A stretch of DNA of 64,000 bases from Ochotona curzoniae (Eukaryota; Chordata; Mammalia; Lagomorpha; Ochotonidae). The notes under the pieces are model-generated. The model saw nothing but the letters and a program-made list of their open reading frames with translations. It was not told the origin of the DNA and made no database searches. The stretch spans positions 9,794,001-9,858,000 of the forward strand of contig NW_024464918.1 of the NCBI RefSeq assembly GCF_017591425.1. The letters are read 5' to 3'. The position numbers and the translations under genes are program-made. Below are positions 24,423 through 37,100 of this stretch, one piece after another. Numbering within the stretch: position 1 is the first letter of the stretch; each line of letters starts with the position of its first letter.

Positions 24423-25597
24423 GCAGCAAGAACAAAATAGCTATTTAGGGAGCCTGCACTGCATTTCAGAAACTGTACATACAATTATATTTACATAGTT
24501 GTGGGCAGCAGACTACACAAAATAAACACAGCAGTAGCCAAGCACTTGCTTGTCTGTCCACTGAATCAGTAACGTTTATCTTCTGCCTAACTCAGGAAAA
24601 TGTCCAGATCTGTCTGAGATGAGAATCCTTTGTCATTAGGTTATTGCAGATTAAAGTAGCCACAGCATGCAAGATGTGTCTGGCACATCTGGTACGTCCA
24701 ATGCATGAAAACTACCCTTATTTATGTTCAGTTATGATGCGACCATGACACATGGCAGGCATAAAAGTGACATGTATGGTCTGTCTAATAAAGAGGAATT
24801 GGAAAACAGTGCAATGTACAAGAAACAGAAGCCGGGGATCAAGGAAGCTACAATTAACAGGGCCAGAACAATAAGTGAAAGCAGTAAATGGGTAAACCTG
24901 TGATCAGTTGTAGCTATCCAAAGAAGTCTGATATAATGACTACATTTTCTGTATATTAAATCCTTAATATTAAGCTAATATTCCAAATTTTTCATCTCAA
25001 GTTAAATAGCAAAATGATATAAAATCTGAGAAAACAAAACTGCATTTAGAAATAAAATTCAACTGCAATGAAAAAAATCCAACTCTTAGCTCTAATAGGA
25101 AAACCACTATCACATGATTTTCTGTGTGTATGAGACTTACATATTATTTCCCGGTACAGAGAATTTTTTATGTTAGTGCAAAATATGTTATGTTACTCAA
25201 AAATTACCCAGATCTTTATGAGATATAATCTTTAGTATATTTAAATTTTAGTAAATTTAAAGTTTTTATGATTACTTTGAATATTCATGAATGAAATGCC
25301 TCATCATTGATTGCTAGAATAACACAGTATACATATTTTTCTTTTTTAGACTTACATCTTGAATATTCATTCATTAATAAGTAGATAGTTACAGGAACAA
25401 TTAAGCTTTCTCTGGCATTCAACTATTATAAATATTTCTAAATTTTACATAAAAATCACATAACTGTTTACCTAAAAAACATTTGTATTAGTTTACCAGG
25501 TAAGTTTTGTGAGTCAGCATGCTAGAAATAGCAAACTTGCACAGGTTATTTTTATCTAGTCATTAGATTCATTCATTTTTCAAACAGAACACTCAGT
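24423..25597. other. Unassigned AT-rich sequence
   Basis: Nothing recognised. Confidence 0.5.
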
Positions 25598-25877
25598 GGT
25601 GTGAATTTTGCATAGCAATTGGGAAACTCCAGTATTCCAGGTCAAAATGCCTGCGTTAGGATTCATTTCACTCCTGACTGGCTCCCGGGGCTTGTGCATG
25701 CCATGGAGACAGAGGGTGATGGCCAAGTGGCAGTGTATACATAGTGGTTAGTTACCCTGGATTCCTGGCTCCTGGCTCCAGCCTAGCACAGCATTGGTTG
25801 TTTCACTTGGAGAGTAGGATCTCTGCCTACCTCACTCCCTGTCTCTCTGCCTTTACAAAACTGTAACAATAATAATA
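25598..25877 (+). mobile_element. Old CSINE, first of a head-to-tail pair
   Basis: A degenerate head is followed by 'TTTCACTCCTGACTGGCTCCC', 'GATTCCTGGCTCCTGGCTCCAGCCTAGC', 'CCTGTCTCTCTGCC' and an AAT-rich tail. Confidence 0.65.
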
Positions 25878-26194
25878 GGGCTGCATGGTGGCAAGGTAGG
25901 CTAATCCTTGGTTTACTAGCACTGATACTCGTTATCGGAACTCAGTGATTTCCCAGCTGCTTCACTTCAGATGCAGCTCTCTGCTTAGGGTATAGGAAAG
26001 CAGGGGTGGATGGCCCCTTGTTTGGGCCCTTGTACCCACAAGGGATACCAGGGAGAATCTCCTGTGTCCCAGGTCAGATGAGCCCAGCTCTGGCCATTGT
26101 GGTAATTTGGGGAGGACAGAAAACCCCTCCTTTATTTCTCCTTGCGCTTCTGTCCAGTATGTCTTTCAAATAAAAATTTAAAATCTTTAAAAAC
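25878..26194 (+). mobile_element. CSINE, second of a head-to-tail pair
   Basis: Begins with 'GGGCTGCATGGTGGCAAGG' directly at the tail of the preceding CSINE. It continues with 'GCAGCTCTCTGCTTAGGG', 'GGAAAGCAGGGGTGGATGGCCC', 'AGATGAGCCCAGCTCTGGCCATTGTGG' and 'CTTTCAAATAAAAATTTAAAATCTTT'. The abutting position suggests insertion into the A-rich tail of the older copy. Confidence 0.85.
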
Positions 26195-26196
26195 AT

Positions 26197-26232
26197 CATA
26201 TATATGTATACATATATATATACATATATACA
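26197..26232. repeat. (TA)n/(ATAC)n tract at a CSINE tail
   Basis: Imperfect TATATG/TATATAC repeats immediately follow the CSINE poly-A end. Confidence 0.9.
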
Positions 26233-26635
26233 CATTATGACTCTGCCATGTGAGAGTTGATTTTTCTCAGTGGCATGCAAGATATATCTTGGCTGAAAGT
26301 TAGAAAAGCATGACAAGCCAAGTCATCTAACCTATAGGTGGCCTCAATCGTTTAGGAATGACGATTTATGGTATTTGGTGTCTATATCCATTTTATGTTC
26401 ACATTAGCCATGCCTCCAGGAACTTGTAGTGTAGGATGACAAATACTTGTATGAAAAATACACTCTTCAAAATGTTTCTAAAATGAAAACAACCAGATGA
26501 TCACTTTGTTGTTGTTTTGATGTTAGAAAATAATATTAATGACAGTAGAGAGGATGAATTGGAGGGTAGGGTTGACAATAGAATATATGTGGAAGAGTCT
26601 ACACTAAGGGGATGTATTTCCTATTGGGATCACAT

Positions 26636-26890
26636 GCTTGGCTTAATAGTTAAGCTGTTATTTAGGATGATCACATCTCATATGGCAGTACTTATTTAGC
26701 CCTCTGCCTCCAGAGGCAGAACATGATGACAAAAACATTTGGGTGCCTGCCACCCACACCCTGATGAAGTGTCTGGCTCCTGACTTCAGTCTGGCCTGTG
26801 GCTGCTCATCATCTGGAGACTTGGCCAGCATATTGAGGATCTCTTTCTGGTTCTCTCAGTCCTTCATATAAAAAGGCAATTACTAATTGG
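26636..26890 (+). mobile_element. Old CSINE
   Basis: 'GCTTGGCTTAATAGTTAAGCTG', 'CACATCTCATATGGCAGTAC', 'GTCTGGCTCCTGACTTCAGTCTGGCCTGTGG' and 'GAGGATCTCTTTCTGGTTCTCTC' are in CSINE order. The copy is strongly diverged. Confidence 0.7.
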
Positions 26891-28244
26891 AATAAAAAAA
26901 TGAGATCTCTTCAAGAATGGATGATATCAGAAAATATTTCAAAGGCAAGATCAGCAGAGTTCAGAGATGGAACTTACATGAACGATAACTCCAATAACTT
27001 CAAAAGTCTCTCACCAGCTCAGCAATCTGGGTGCCCAGACAATCAAATAGCATCAGAAACAAGGAAACAATATTCATCTTGGAAAACAACTTCCACATTA
27101 CATTCAAAATAAATCTGATAATCCAATTTCTAAAACAGTTAAATATAACACAGAGCCAATTGGTTTGCATAACCCACAAACTCTATATTTAGCCATGATT
27201 AAATGTTAATGTGGATAAAATGCTGTTACAACATATAGATACAGTCAACCCTACTCAAATATTATCTGTGTAAATGGGGTTTAAAGAAAAATAATAATGA
27301 ATTACTGAGAAATGCTTAAAGAAGAGTTAGTACACATTAAAGTTGTTACAGTCAAGAAGAAATAGAAATAATACTTTAACATAAGGTGTGTTAGATTAAA
27401 ATTAAAATTTTCATAAGAGAATACAGAAAACACTTGTCCAGTAAGTTACAAGAGGAAAAAAAGAGATTAAAGGCCATGGAATAGGACAAAAGAAAAATGC
27501 ATGTTAAGGATGTGGAAATTCACACAAATGTATATTGAACTCAATACACTGAAATAATTCCACATATAAAGTCAAGGTCTGTAAAAATAAACACATATGA
27601 AAATCATCGAAGATCATACTACACAGTGATCCTCAGGTATTTGAGTACAAAGACAAAGCAAAAAGTTAATGAATAGTCAGAAAAGTGTCATGTTTCTGTC
27701 TTAACCTTGAAACTCAAGAGATGTGGAATGCCAGATTTGTGCCATATGTTACTTTTCCTGACAATGTTATGTGTCTTTACCACAACACCATCTGTGCTGC
27801 TATACCTGAATGGGGACAATGGCTAGAACGGAGGAAAAATAATGAACTCGTGCAACAATACTTGGTTCCCTGAGCTTAAACACCTGGTGACAAATGTTTT
27901 ACTTCAATCTGAAAAGCATTATTTAGATCTTACATGACAGTGCATTAAGATCTATTTTACCTCGTTCTGTTGACTACTTGTTTCCTGAGTGTAAATCACA
28001 ATGTATCTCTTAAAATAAAGATATCTGCGTAATTGATGTCATATAGTTGGTATTTTAGCTATACTGTTGCTATTTTCGCAGCTGACTGTAACAAAGACTA
28101 TGTACATGTGGTGATGGAAAAATTGCAGTTAGGATAACCCTGGCCTTGGGGTTAGTCATTTACATTCATACTTGAATACTCCCTTTACTGTTACTTACTA
28201 TGCAATGTGGAATTAATCCTCTTTATTTTTGAAGATTATTTTCA
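26891..28244. other. Unassigned AT-rich sequence
   Basis: Parts of 27280-27680 are A-rich in the manner of L1 but carry no phrase I can anchor to ORF2. The more complex segment 27685-27873 has a 62-codon frame without a domain. Confidence 0.4.
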
Positions 28245-28281
28245 GTGCTCCCTTTGGCAGCACATATACTAAAAATTGAAC
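28245..28281 (+). pseudogene. U6 snRNA pseudogene fragment (5' end only)
   Basis: The 37 bases match the 5' end of spliceosomal U6 RNA, including the stem-loop GTGCTC...GGCAGCAC and the following 'ATATACTAAAA' segment, with three or so changes. The rest of U6 (the ACAGAGA box and U4-pairing region) is absent, and AT-rich unrelated sequence follows. It therefore cannot make a functional snRNA. A 3'-truncated U6 is typical of retrocopied snRNA fragments. Confidence 0.8.
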
Positions 28282-29962
28282 ATTTTCTTTTCATTCTCTG
28301 TAAGATGAATACCACCTACTGTTTCAGAGCTGCTCTGAGAGTTAAGGTTTGTACATAAATGTGATGATACATTGTCAAATTCAGCATGGATAATTGCTAA
28401 TTGTCTCAACTATCCTAGAGGTATTCTGTCCCTATTTGCAAACTTTGAAGAAGAATATCCTATTATTCAAATATGTACTGCACCCATCTTCCCTACGTGA
28501 TCATTGATGTAAGAAGTGTGTAGTTAATAGAAATTTGTTTCTACACAGCATACATTCGTATTTATAGGAGACTTCTGTATCGTACCAGCTGTCCACTGGC
28601 TCTCTTGATTACTATACTGAGACCATGTTGCCAAATATCCCTAGAGATTCTTAAGAAACTTAGCATATATTATTTAGCCTTAGAATTTACAGACTTTAGA
28701 CAAAGCAAATATATGTACTTCATTTTTTTCCTGCCTGTAAATGTGTGAAAAGGAATGAAGGATGCTTGGTGAGGAAGCAGGAGGTTAGCAAAGGAAGAAA
28801 AGAAAGAGGGCACTCATATTATACAATGGCAAATGTTATGACTCAGTCATGAAATGTATCTGCATAGAGGGAAAAGACAATGAGTTTATGTAGCAGATCA
28901 TGCTGACACTTGCTGAGTCAAAAACATGGAACTTTTTCCTTCTTAGATTATACATCAAAAAACTCCAATTTCTGATTTAACAAGCAGAGAGATAGTTTTG
29001 CAGTTTATGTAACTGTATTGGCAGTGCAAACTGGGGCATCAGAATATGTCCATTTACCACTATAAAGATCTCAGGATACTCTTGTGTCTGTATTATAACC
29101 TCTCTACTCCAATTTCTCTAGGCAAAGGCATCAACTTAACTCTTCATGTACACAGCATTTCCATTTAATAATCTCTGTAACATTTTATGCCATAGCCACG
29201 CTTTTCTGATTCCTGAAATACAATACTTGGTCTCCTTTGATTCATTTTTTATATAAGATGACAATTATCTGCTTGCATAGCATCAAAGCATATACTTATT
29301 TTAATAGTATCTGCAGACTTTGGAGTGTTTTTGATGAGATCTAATGATGAAGAGATTGATTTGCTTAAATTTAACAGGAAACTGAAAAAAATAAGTTCAG
29401 ATCTAGGTCACCACACCATGTGGATGATATCAAAAGAACTAAAAACTATTAAATAAAGAGTCTTTAAAAAGCTCATTGGAAATGTGTATAATGTAAAACT
29501 AATGCATAAATTTCCAAAGCATTTACACAAACTTTTTTTTAATTCCGTTGTCCCCATAAGCATTTTCAAAACCTCACATATGCTATCTGTCTACTACATG
29601 CAGCCACTTTACATATAATTTTACTGTTCTGGAAAATATTTGTAACTATGAATAATAACATCCAAATTAATAAAAAAAAGAACAAGGCAAATTTAATCTT
29701 GAAAAATTTTCTTTAGGTCACAGGAACATTTAGTGGGAAATTCAACTGTTTAAACTCATGTCTTAGAGACAAGCAACTTGTTTTCTTTCAGAAACAAGAG
29801 GCACAAGAATATTACCTAGATCCAAGTTCCTGACTAGCACACTAACAGCCTACTAAACTAGAAATGCAATACCAACATAACAAAAAAGATATTATTTTAA
29901 AGCAATTTAAAGTGCAGAAAATAAAAATAAAGGCAGAAAGTCTGTAATCATTTTCCCACTTT
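28282..29962. other. Unassigned AT-rich sequence
   Basis: Nothing recognised between the U6 fragment and the next CSINE. Confidence 0.5.
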
Positions 29963-29974
29963 AAAGAGACTGGA

Positions 29975-30305
29975 GGGCCCGACACCACGGCCTAGCAACT
30001 AAAGACCTTGCCTTGAGCATGCCAGGATCCCATATGGATGCCAGTTCTAATCCCGGCAGCCACACTTGCCCTCCAGCTCCCTGCTTATGGCCTGGGAAAA
30101 CAGACAAGGACAGCCCAAAGCCCAGGGACCCTGCACCGATGTGGGAGATCTGGAAAAGACTCGTGGCTCCTGGCTTCACATTGGTTCACCTCCAGCTGCT
30201 GCAGCCGCTTGGGGGAGTGAATCATCAGATGGAAGATCTTCCTCTCTGTCTTTCCTCCTCTCTATAGATCAGACTTTGCAATGAAAATAAATAAATCTCT
30301 AAAAA
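29975..30305 (+). mobile_element. Young full-length CSINE with imperfect target-site duplication
   Basis: The copy is full length. It has the head 'GGGCCCGACACCACGG', a B-box-like AGTTCTAATCC (30043-30053), 'GGACAGCCCAAAGCCC', 'GATCTGGAAAAGACTCGTGGCTCC', 'GTGAATCATCAGATGGAAGATC' and the tail 'AAAATAAATAAATCTCTAAAAAAAA'. The flank AAAGAGACTGGA (29963-29974) is echoed after the tail as AAAGAGGGACTGGA, a duplication with two inserted bases. Confidence 0.93.
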
Positions 30306-30319
30306 AAAGAGGGACTGGA

Positions 30320-31903
30320 AATGTTTAAATAAAAGGCTTGTGGCTTTTTTATTCAAAAGCATCAAGATTCATTCTGTTTAGGTCATAATAGAATATTGTT
30401 CTTGTAAAGTCATTCTGTGTGATGCACATGTACACAAGATGTAATAAAAAGCATTTCAAAGACCTTCACAATTAATCCATTCATTAATGAAGGCTGTGAC
30501 TGAAGCTACGCCATGCATATGTGCTTACATATATACATATGTATATACACATATATATATTTAAAGATTAAATGTGAATTGGTTTATTAGGTACTTATTT
30601 ATGGATTAGGAAATGAACAGATTTAAATGTGGAAGATTTCATAATTCAGATTTTCCTAGGCTAAGCAGTTTCAGCTTAGTTAAATCTTTATCTCCCCTTG
30701 AGTGTGAATCCCACCGGCTCTTTCCTGGGAAACAGTATTAGGCTAAATAGGTACACGTGCTTGGTGTAATTTCTATCCCTGTAAAAAGCAGTTATTGCAC
30801 ATCTGAAATTGCTACTTTTCCTCTCTAATATTACTGTCATTTTATGGTGTACTGTATAATTAAGTTACTGCAGCACAGAAGCATTTTGTAGAGTTTCTAT
30901 TTCCTACCTATGGTTTATTTTTACTTCATATGATAAATTAACAGGCTCCAAAATATAATTTAAATTCCAGATATTTTCGGTGAGTCTTTTTCTCCTCTGG
31001 AATTTTTTTTTATTCTTTAATAGCTAATGTTAAGATATACAATCCCTGCATGTTCTATTAATCCAGATATTTCAATGCAGTTATTCTTTGCTTCTAGTTT
31101 TAAAAGTAAAAAGAAAAAAAAAAGCCTTCAAGAATTACTTTAGATAAGTGTTAGCAAAGAAAACAATTTTAAAATTGTATTGAAATACTACATAATAATG
31201 ATAGCCATGATACATTTGTGCAATATTCCAGTTCCAGTAGAACGATCCTACTACCCAAGGGATTAAAACAACGTCAGCGAGAAAAGCAAAATAGAATAAA
31301 AATTCATTATGACAGAACTTAGTGGAATGTTTAGGACAGAATAATTCCAAATTTCTTTACTAATATTACCTTTATACGTGAATGATATCGACTAATTTTG
31401 CTTATTTGCTTTTCTTTAACGCTCTTTTGTAATTTGAAATTCAACTTTGAATGGTATCAGTAGTCATCCTTAACCTTTTTTTTTCTTTACATAACTCTAA
31501 ATTTTTAAGAAAAAAAAATGGTATTCTTAAAGAACCTATACATCTTGAAGGTCTAATGATAGAACTGTTTGAAGTGTTGAGTGAAATTTTCTACAGTTTG
31601 TCACATAAATTATATAAGTATCTCACGCTTCTCCCACATTAGGCACCAAATTCCAGCTGGAAATATTTATCGTATCCTGTAATGAATGATGACACTGAAC
31701 GGTTCATCAAGGTTAAAGTTATCCTCAGGATCATCGCAGCATCTGGAAAGCACTCTTTTAACTTCCTGTACGATAAATAGGATTCTACTACTTTGTTACA
31801 GGAAGAACTAATGAGTAACAAAAACTATTACCTAAATATTTTGGGCAATACTTGATTACTATTGAATACCAGGGTTGTGAAAAGAATAAACAATATGGAC
31901 ATG
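30320..31903. other. Unassigned AT-rich sequence with a TA/CA tract
   Basis: Includes an imperfect ATAC/TATG tract at 30527-30561. The stretch 31200-31800 is more complex than its surroundings but has no recognisable identity. Confidence 0.45.
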
Positions 31904-32206
31904 TTTGTGATACAGCATCCACAATGCCACCTGGGATGGCCCCACCCGATTAAGAAATATTCGGTTGACAGCCAAGCTCTTTCAATTTCCACTTCCTGTT
32001 AATGTCCACCCTGGGACTTAAGTCAGCATGAGAGATCTGGATTGAATTCTGGACTCCCTGCTTTGATCAGGACCCACCCTTACTCTTAAAGGCATTTGGG
32101 GAGTGAATAGAGATAGTACATCCCTCTAAATCTCTGTCTCATTACCTCCATCCTATCTATCCCTCTCTTTCAAATAAAATGAAAATAAGCATATAAATAA
32201 ATCTGT
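31904..32206 (+). mobile_element. Old CSINE
   Basis: 'TGATACAGCATCCACAATGCC', 'CTCTTTCAATTTCCACTTCCTG', 'GGCATTTGGGGAGTGAATAGAG', 'TCTCTGTCTCATTACC' and 'CTCTTTCAAATAAAATG' occur in order. Highly diverged. Confidence 0.75.
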
Positions 32207-32544
32207 AGTCTTTATTCACTTTGTTCTAGAAAGTACTGATAGTACCTGTAAATCCAACATATAGTTCCTTTACCTACATCTAAAGTGATGTTCCCCTACA
32301 TTTATAAAAATGCATGATTTTCATAATTGAAATCTGTTGGAAGAATATAAATAGCTTTAAAAGACAGGGATATTGACAAAATCTCAAACACACAATGTTT
32401 CTAATGTTCATTATTTTGTCTTTCAAAAAATGGAAAAATATATAACACTGATTATTAAAAGAAAAAAAAAAGCTTTATCTCTGATGCAAACAAAAGATGA
32501 CAATTGAAATGTGGATTTGCCACACAGGGAACTAAAAAGCATTT

Positions 32545-32676
32545 TTGTTTGAGGACTTGAACATCATTAGCAGGAATTGGATTGAAACTGGAGGAACTGG
32601 GACTCCAGGCATTGCCCGTATGGGATATTGACATCCCAGAATGGCACCTTGCCTGCTACACCACGGTGCTAGGCCT
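32545..32676 (-). mobile_element. CSINE fragment, antisense, head part only
   Basis: 'GCATTGCCCGTATGGGATATTGACATCCC' and 'CCTGCTACACCACGGTGCTAGGCC' are the reverse complement of the tRNA-like CSINE head. The 3' two-thirds cannot be followed to the left. Confidence 0.7.
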
Positions 32677-33439
32677 GTATACTTCTCAAGCTACATATTT
32701 TGGGACAATGTTCAACCAATTTTGTTTCTGTGTTCTAGCTATATATGATCCCATCCTTTAAATCATTTTGTCAGCTAGAAGCCGACCGGACCAGCATTGC
32801 AATCCAAATCTCCATCTGCACATTCTCCTTAAATTAACAAAGCTGAAATTTTCATAGGAAACCACCTTAAGGACATACTTGATCCCAAAATTATTTCATT
32901 CATAGGTTTTACTCTCCCGCCTTACAGCTGCAAACTTCAAGGGCCCCTCCTTTCTTCGGTAAGATAACCTTATCTTCTCTGGAATATGAGAGTAGTTAAA
33001 TCTATTCACCATTCTGGTCTAATGTCTTCTTGTGTTCCATGTGATGACATCAAAACTGAGTTAAATATCTTAATTAAGACTAACTAATATTCACTATATG
33101 TATGCCAAATTATTATATCAACCAATACATGATCAGATACTAGATCATAACCTAATTATTAATAGTACCCTACTCAGTAGGATGCTATTATGAAATCGCA
33201 TTCTCCATTAAAAAAATCAACTCTCTAGGCTTCCATATACAAATTTAGCACTTTTCTCCTTATCCTGTTAGATCATAGTAGCAAAGTTTTCACTTGCTTA
33301 TCAAGCTGAAAGAAGATCTTGAAAGTACCTACAAGGCATCATTTCCTATGTGATTTTAAACACAATTCTGAATTTTCTACCCATGGGTTTTTCTGTTGTC
33401 TATTTTCTTCCATTCCACCCTTCTCCTTGTTTCCTGGAG
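32677..33439. other. Unassigned AT-rich sequence
   Basis: Nothing recognised. Confidence 0.5.
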
Positions 33440-33540
33440 CCCCACCTCTCTCTCTCTCTCCCCTTCTCCCTGTTCCTCTCTTTTTCCCTCTCTCTCTCTT
33501 TGCTCTTCTCTTTGCCTCTGGCTCTTCCTCACCACCCCTC
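33440..33540. repeat. Pyrimidine-rich (TC)n low-complexity tract
   Basis: About 100 bases are almost all C and T on the plus strand, with two TC runs (33448-33460 and 33488-33500). Several short frames across it are artefacts of the low complexity. Confidence 0.9.
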
Positions 33541-33800
33541 ATATATTAATCTTAGAGTTGTGTCATGCTGACTTTGCTGTCACAGAATTGTATGTATAAC
33601 CCTCTTTTTTATTTCCATCTATCCACTTTGCTTTCCAGAATAAAATATGATTTCTTCATTTACTGTTACTATTTATGACCTCAGCACTCATATTTACTTT
33701 TCATTAGCAATATCTATATCTGTATCTCAATCTATCTATCTATATAAAACTTATTATTGTCTAACAACTAGTTGACCTATTTTCTTTAAACTACTGGGGA
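33541..33800. repeat. Short sequence with ATCT repeats
   Basis: Imperfect ATCT/ATCTAT units at about 33710-33747 sit in otherwise unassigned AT-rich DNA. Confidence 0.6.
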
Positions 33801-33817
33801 AAAGCAGGATAAATTTC

Positions 33818-34083
33818 TTTTTTATATAAAATATTTGTTTATTTATTTATTTATTTATTTATATCGCAAAGTCAGATGATTCACTGTCCAAGTGACTGCA
33901 ATGGCCAGTGTTGCACTGATCCAAAGCCAGGAGCCAGGAGCTCTTCCAGGTCTCCCACATGGATGCAAGGTCCCAAGACCTTAGGCCGTCTTTGACTACT
34001 TTAACAGGCCACAAGCAAGAAGGTGGGTGGGAAGCAGGGATGCCAGGATTGGACTTTAGCCACTAGGCCACCATACCAGGCTC
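33818..34083 (-). mobile_element. CSINE, antisense, with perfect 17-bp target-site duplication
   Basis: The reversed tail (ATTTATTTATTTATTTATTTAT) is followed by 'GATCCAAAGCCAGGAGCCAGG', 'AGGTCTCCCACATGG', 'GGTCCCAAGACCTTAGGCCG' and 'TTTAGCCACTAGGCCACCATACCAGGC'. Identical 17-bp flanks (AAAGCAGGATAAATTTC) lie at 33801-33817 and 34084-34100. The head module near the genomic right end is shortened. Confidence 0.95.
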
Positions 34084-34100
34084 AAAGCAGGATAAATTTC

Positions 34101-37100
34101 AATTGTAGTTCTTACGTCCAATAAGAGTATTAAATATTGCCTCTGTACATATGCTTAATGAATTATTTTTGAATATCTGCAAGCTTTGAAAAATACAAAT
34201 TATCATTGTTACAGAAATGGTTGTTTTACATCTTGAATTGTTAATAGATCTTTGTTGAATATACTGAACCCAAGAATCAAGTAAGGCTGTAAGACAAAGA
34301 TGATAGTAACCTTAGACATCTTAATAGGTACAAGAAATACCAAGGCCACATAAATGTCAAAATATTTTAGAAATATTTGACAAAAGGATAAACATATATG
34401 CCAGAGTCCAGCTCCAGTCAACTTTGGAACTCAAGAAGGGTGCATGGAGTAGGCGTAAAGAGCAAAGAAATGGACCACTACGATTTCATGATCATAATGG
34501 ACAATGCAAGAAAGCTGTTCCCTTTATTTCTACAGAAGCAGTCACAAACTCTGGCATAGACATTTTACCTCATGGTCAAGTGAGTGTTTCCAAGGATAAT
34601 TCTGCCATTTGTTTCACCCTAAAGCTCTCAAAAGAAGTTCTCTATAGATGGTGCATATAAATCAGTAACCCATTCCTACTACAACCCTCCTTCTACAATT
34701 TAATCTTGATTCAGTTAAGGGAAGAAAAGCATAACAAAAAAGGAGGAACCTAAAGAGCAAGGAAAGAAGGACAGAAACCATAAACATATATCCCTTCATT
34801 AGTATAAGGTCAACGGGGACAGCAGAGACTGAGACGGAGACAGCATGAATTATAAAAGGCATTTTTGCAAGATGTTATCAGCAATATCAACTTCCAAGCT
34901 CATTCTGATAGTAAACACCAACTCCCCAGCAGCAGATTTGAATAGGTTATAGAATTCTCAATGGGGTGGTCCAACGCCCATGCCAAGAGAGGTGGGACTG
35001 CCTTCAGGTGGCTGCAGAAGCATCCACCGGGCCTCGCCATGCAGCAGGAAATTCCTTGCTGCCCTGCCTGCAGTGGAACAGTTCTCTTCACACCTTTGTG
35101 TCCTCCACACCCACTGCATGGACTGCTGTCATGTTATTAACATATTACCCACCAGGTTAATCAATTAGCAACACAAATGGTTCTGCTTTCTAGCAGATTG
35201 AAAATTCTGATTCACAGTGATCTTGCACAGCATTCGTGGAAAGTCCCCATAGGACTTCACCAAAGGAGAAAGACAACCTCCACAATGACTAAAACCAAGA
35301 TATTGATGCTGTCTACTATGTTGCTTTGATTCATTTAAACGAGTTTAAATTGGAATTATTATTTATACGTTAAAGAGATGTTTTCTTTGTTAAAATGAAA
35401 TTATTAAAAGAAACACTATAGTGCATATTTAATAAGAATCTAATGTACTAATACAAATGAGAAAATCATTACTCTTTCTAATGTTCGAAGTATGCTTTTG
35501 TCAAATCCTGAACTGTCTCGTAGGGAAAGCAAATGGCACCCTTGGTGGGGGTGATGTTGATAGTGATCCCCTTCTAGAACGGATACTCATGCAGGCACAC
35601 AATACATGTATTTCATTTGCCAATTTCCTCACAGTTCTTTGGTAAAAAGGGAGCCTTCTGTCTCCCAAAATCCATAGAGGCATCTGTACATGTGAAACAA
35701 ACAAAATTAGAATCTCTAATGTCAAGTTAATTCCAGAGAGGCAGGCTCTTGACAGTCAGGTTTCTTTTCATGTCTCTGAATCATTTTTAACATTCATTGA
35801 TAATCTGTTATTTCCCAACTATGCACACAATACAAAATTACTACATTCCATCCTTATTATGAGTCTTTGTACTGGAAATCATAATAATTTCTATTACACA
35901 TTTCAGTTAGAATATGCACTGTTCAGTGATAAGTAAAACCTACCTAGAGAATGATATGGGTTACCAATCAAATAAAAGGGAGATATACCCATTCACATAG
36001 CTGATTCCCATAGCTATAATTGGCCAAAAGTTGAGAAGCAATTGTATAGATAGCCTTGTTTCGCAAACAAGATACTCCAAAATGTATCTTCTTTGGTGGC
36101 AGAGCTTCTCCTCAGGTTTCCCCACCCTATCATATTTCTCCTATGGAATTATTATTTCAAATTGCTCCCTCTAGGTTGTATATTCCCTTTTCTGTCCTGT
36201 TATCTCAGAGATGACTTGAGAAGCCTTATTCAGTACAACCTGTTTGCAAAGAGTTTGGCATGATGAATTTCACATCTACCTTTGTTCAATCCTGAAGACA
36301 GAGAGGTCAAAAGGAGATTTTGATGATGGGACCTCAAACCTGAGCCTTGAATTTCAAAAACATTTTATACAATGGAGGATATATGACAAACAGAAGGCCT
36401 CATTTCTCTAATGTTCAAAGGCAGCAAAAGAGAAACAGCCCGGTTTAAAATGGCAGTTGTAATGACTCCAAATTTGCAAGATGTAATTCAGTTAAAAAAC
36501 AAATTAGAAGAAAGCAAAATCTCTCATACTTACCAAAGTTTCCAAAATATATACAGGCATATTGAAAGCTTTGACATTTTTATTTCTATTAGAAACACCT
36601 CTTTCAACTTATCTACTTGGTTTAAAGAATATACATATTTCAAACTTACGATCCTTTAGAAAATCTTTTTAAAACATTTCCTGATATGTATCCTTCAATA
36701 TTAGTAAACAAAAGATGCAGAAAAGACTCAAAACAAATGAAAACTTTAAAATGCTAAAATGATGATGATCACAAATTAACTTGGAAAAAACACATAAATC
36801 CATTCACTAGTCGTTTCCACCACAAGCATAGTCTATTTTTGTGTTTTATTAATGCTGTTGAGTAGCTACAACAGGTGACATTTATCCCCTTAGGCTGTCC
36901 ATTAGCCAAATGAAGGGCCATCTGGAAAGGGATTCTGTTCTTTGAAAAATGTGACAGGGCTGATGGCTTTTTAACTGCTAGTCATCTATGATTGCTGGTA
37001 AACACTGGAAATTAGTGTGGATCTCTCAGAATTAAGAAGTTAGTCAAATACTTAGAGATGAAGCAAGGGAACACCTTTAAACCAGATGTGCAGACCAATT

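Noticed and set aside
26891..27684. A-rich sequence considered as L1 ORF1 or ORF2
   Set aside because: Composition fits L1 but no ordered consensus phrases could be anchored.
34390..34660. Possible LTR or retrovirus-like fragment with a 78-codon frame
   Set aside because: The phrase 'GCCAGAGTCCAGCTCCAGTC' looks repeat-like, but no LTR ends, primer-binding site or viral motif could be found.
34960..35130. Small GC-rich patch considered as a CpG-island promoter
   Set aside because: Too short and with few CG dinucleotides; no promoter elements or adjacent exon.
35457..35645. 62-codon frame with Gly-rich stretch considered as an exon
   Set aside because: No convincing acceptor/donor pair and no recognisable protein.
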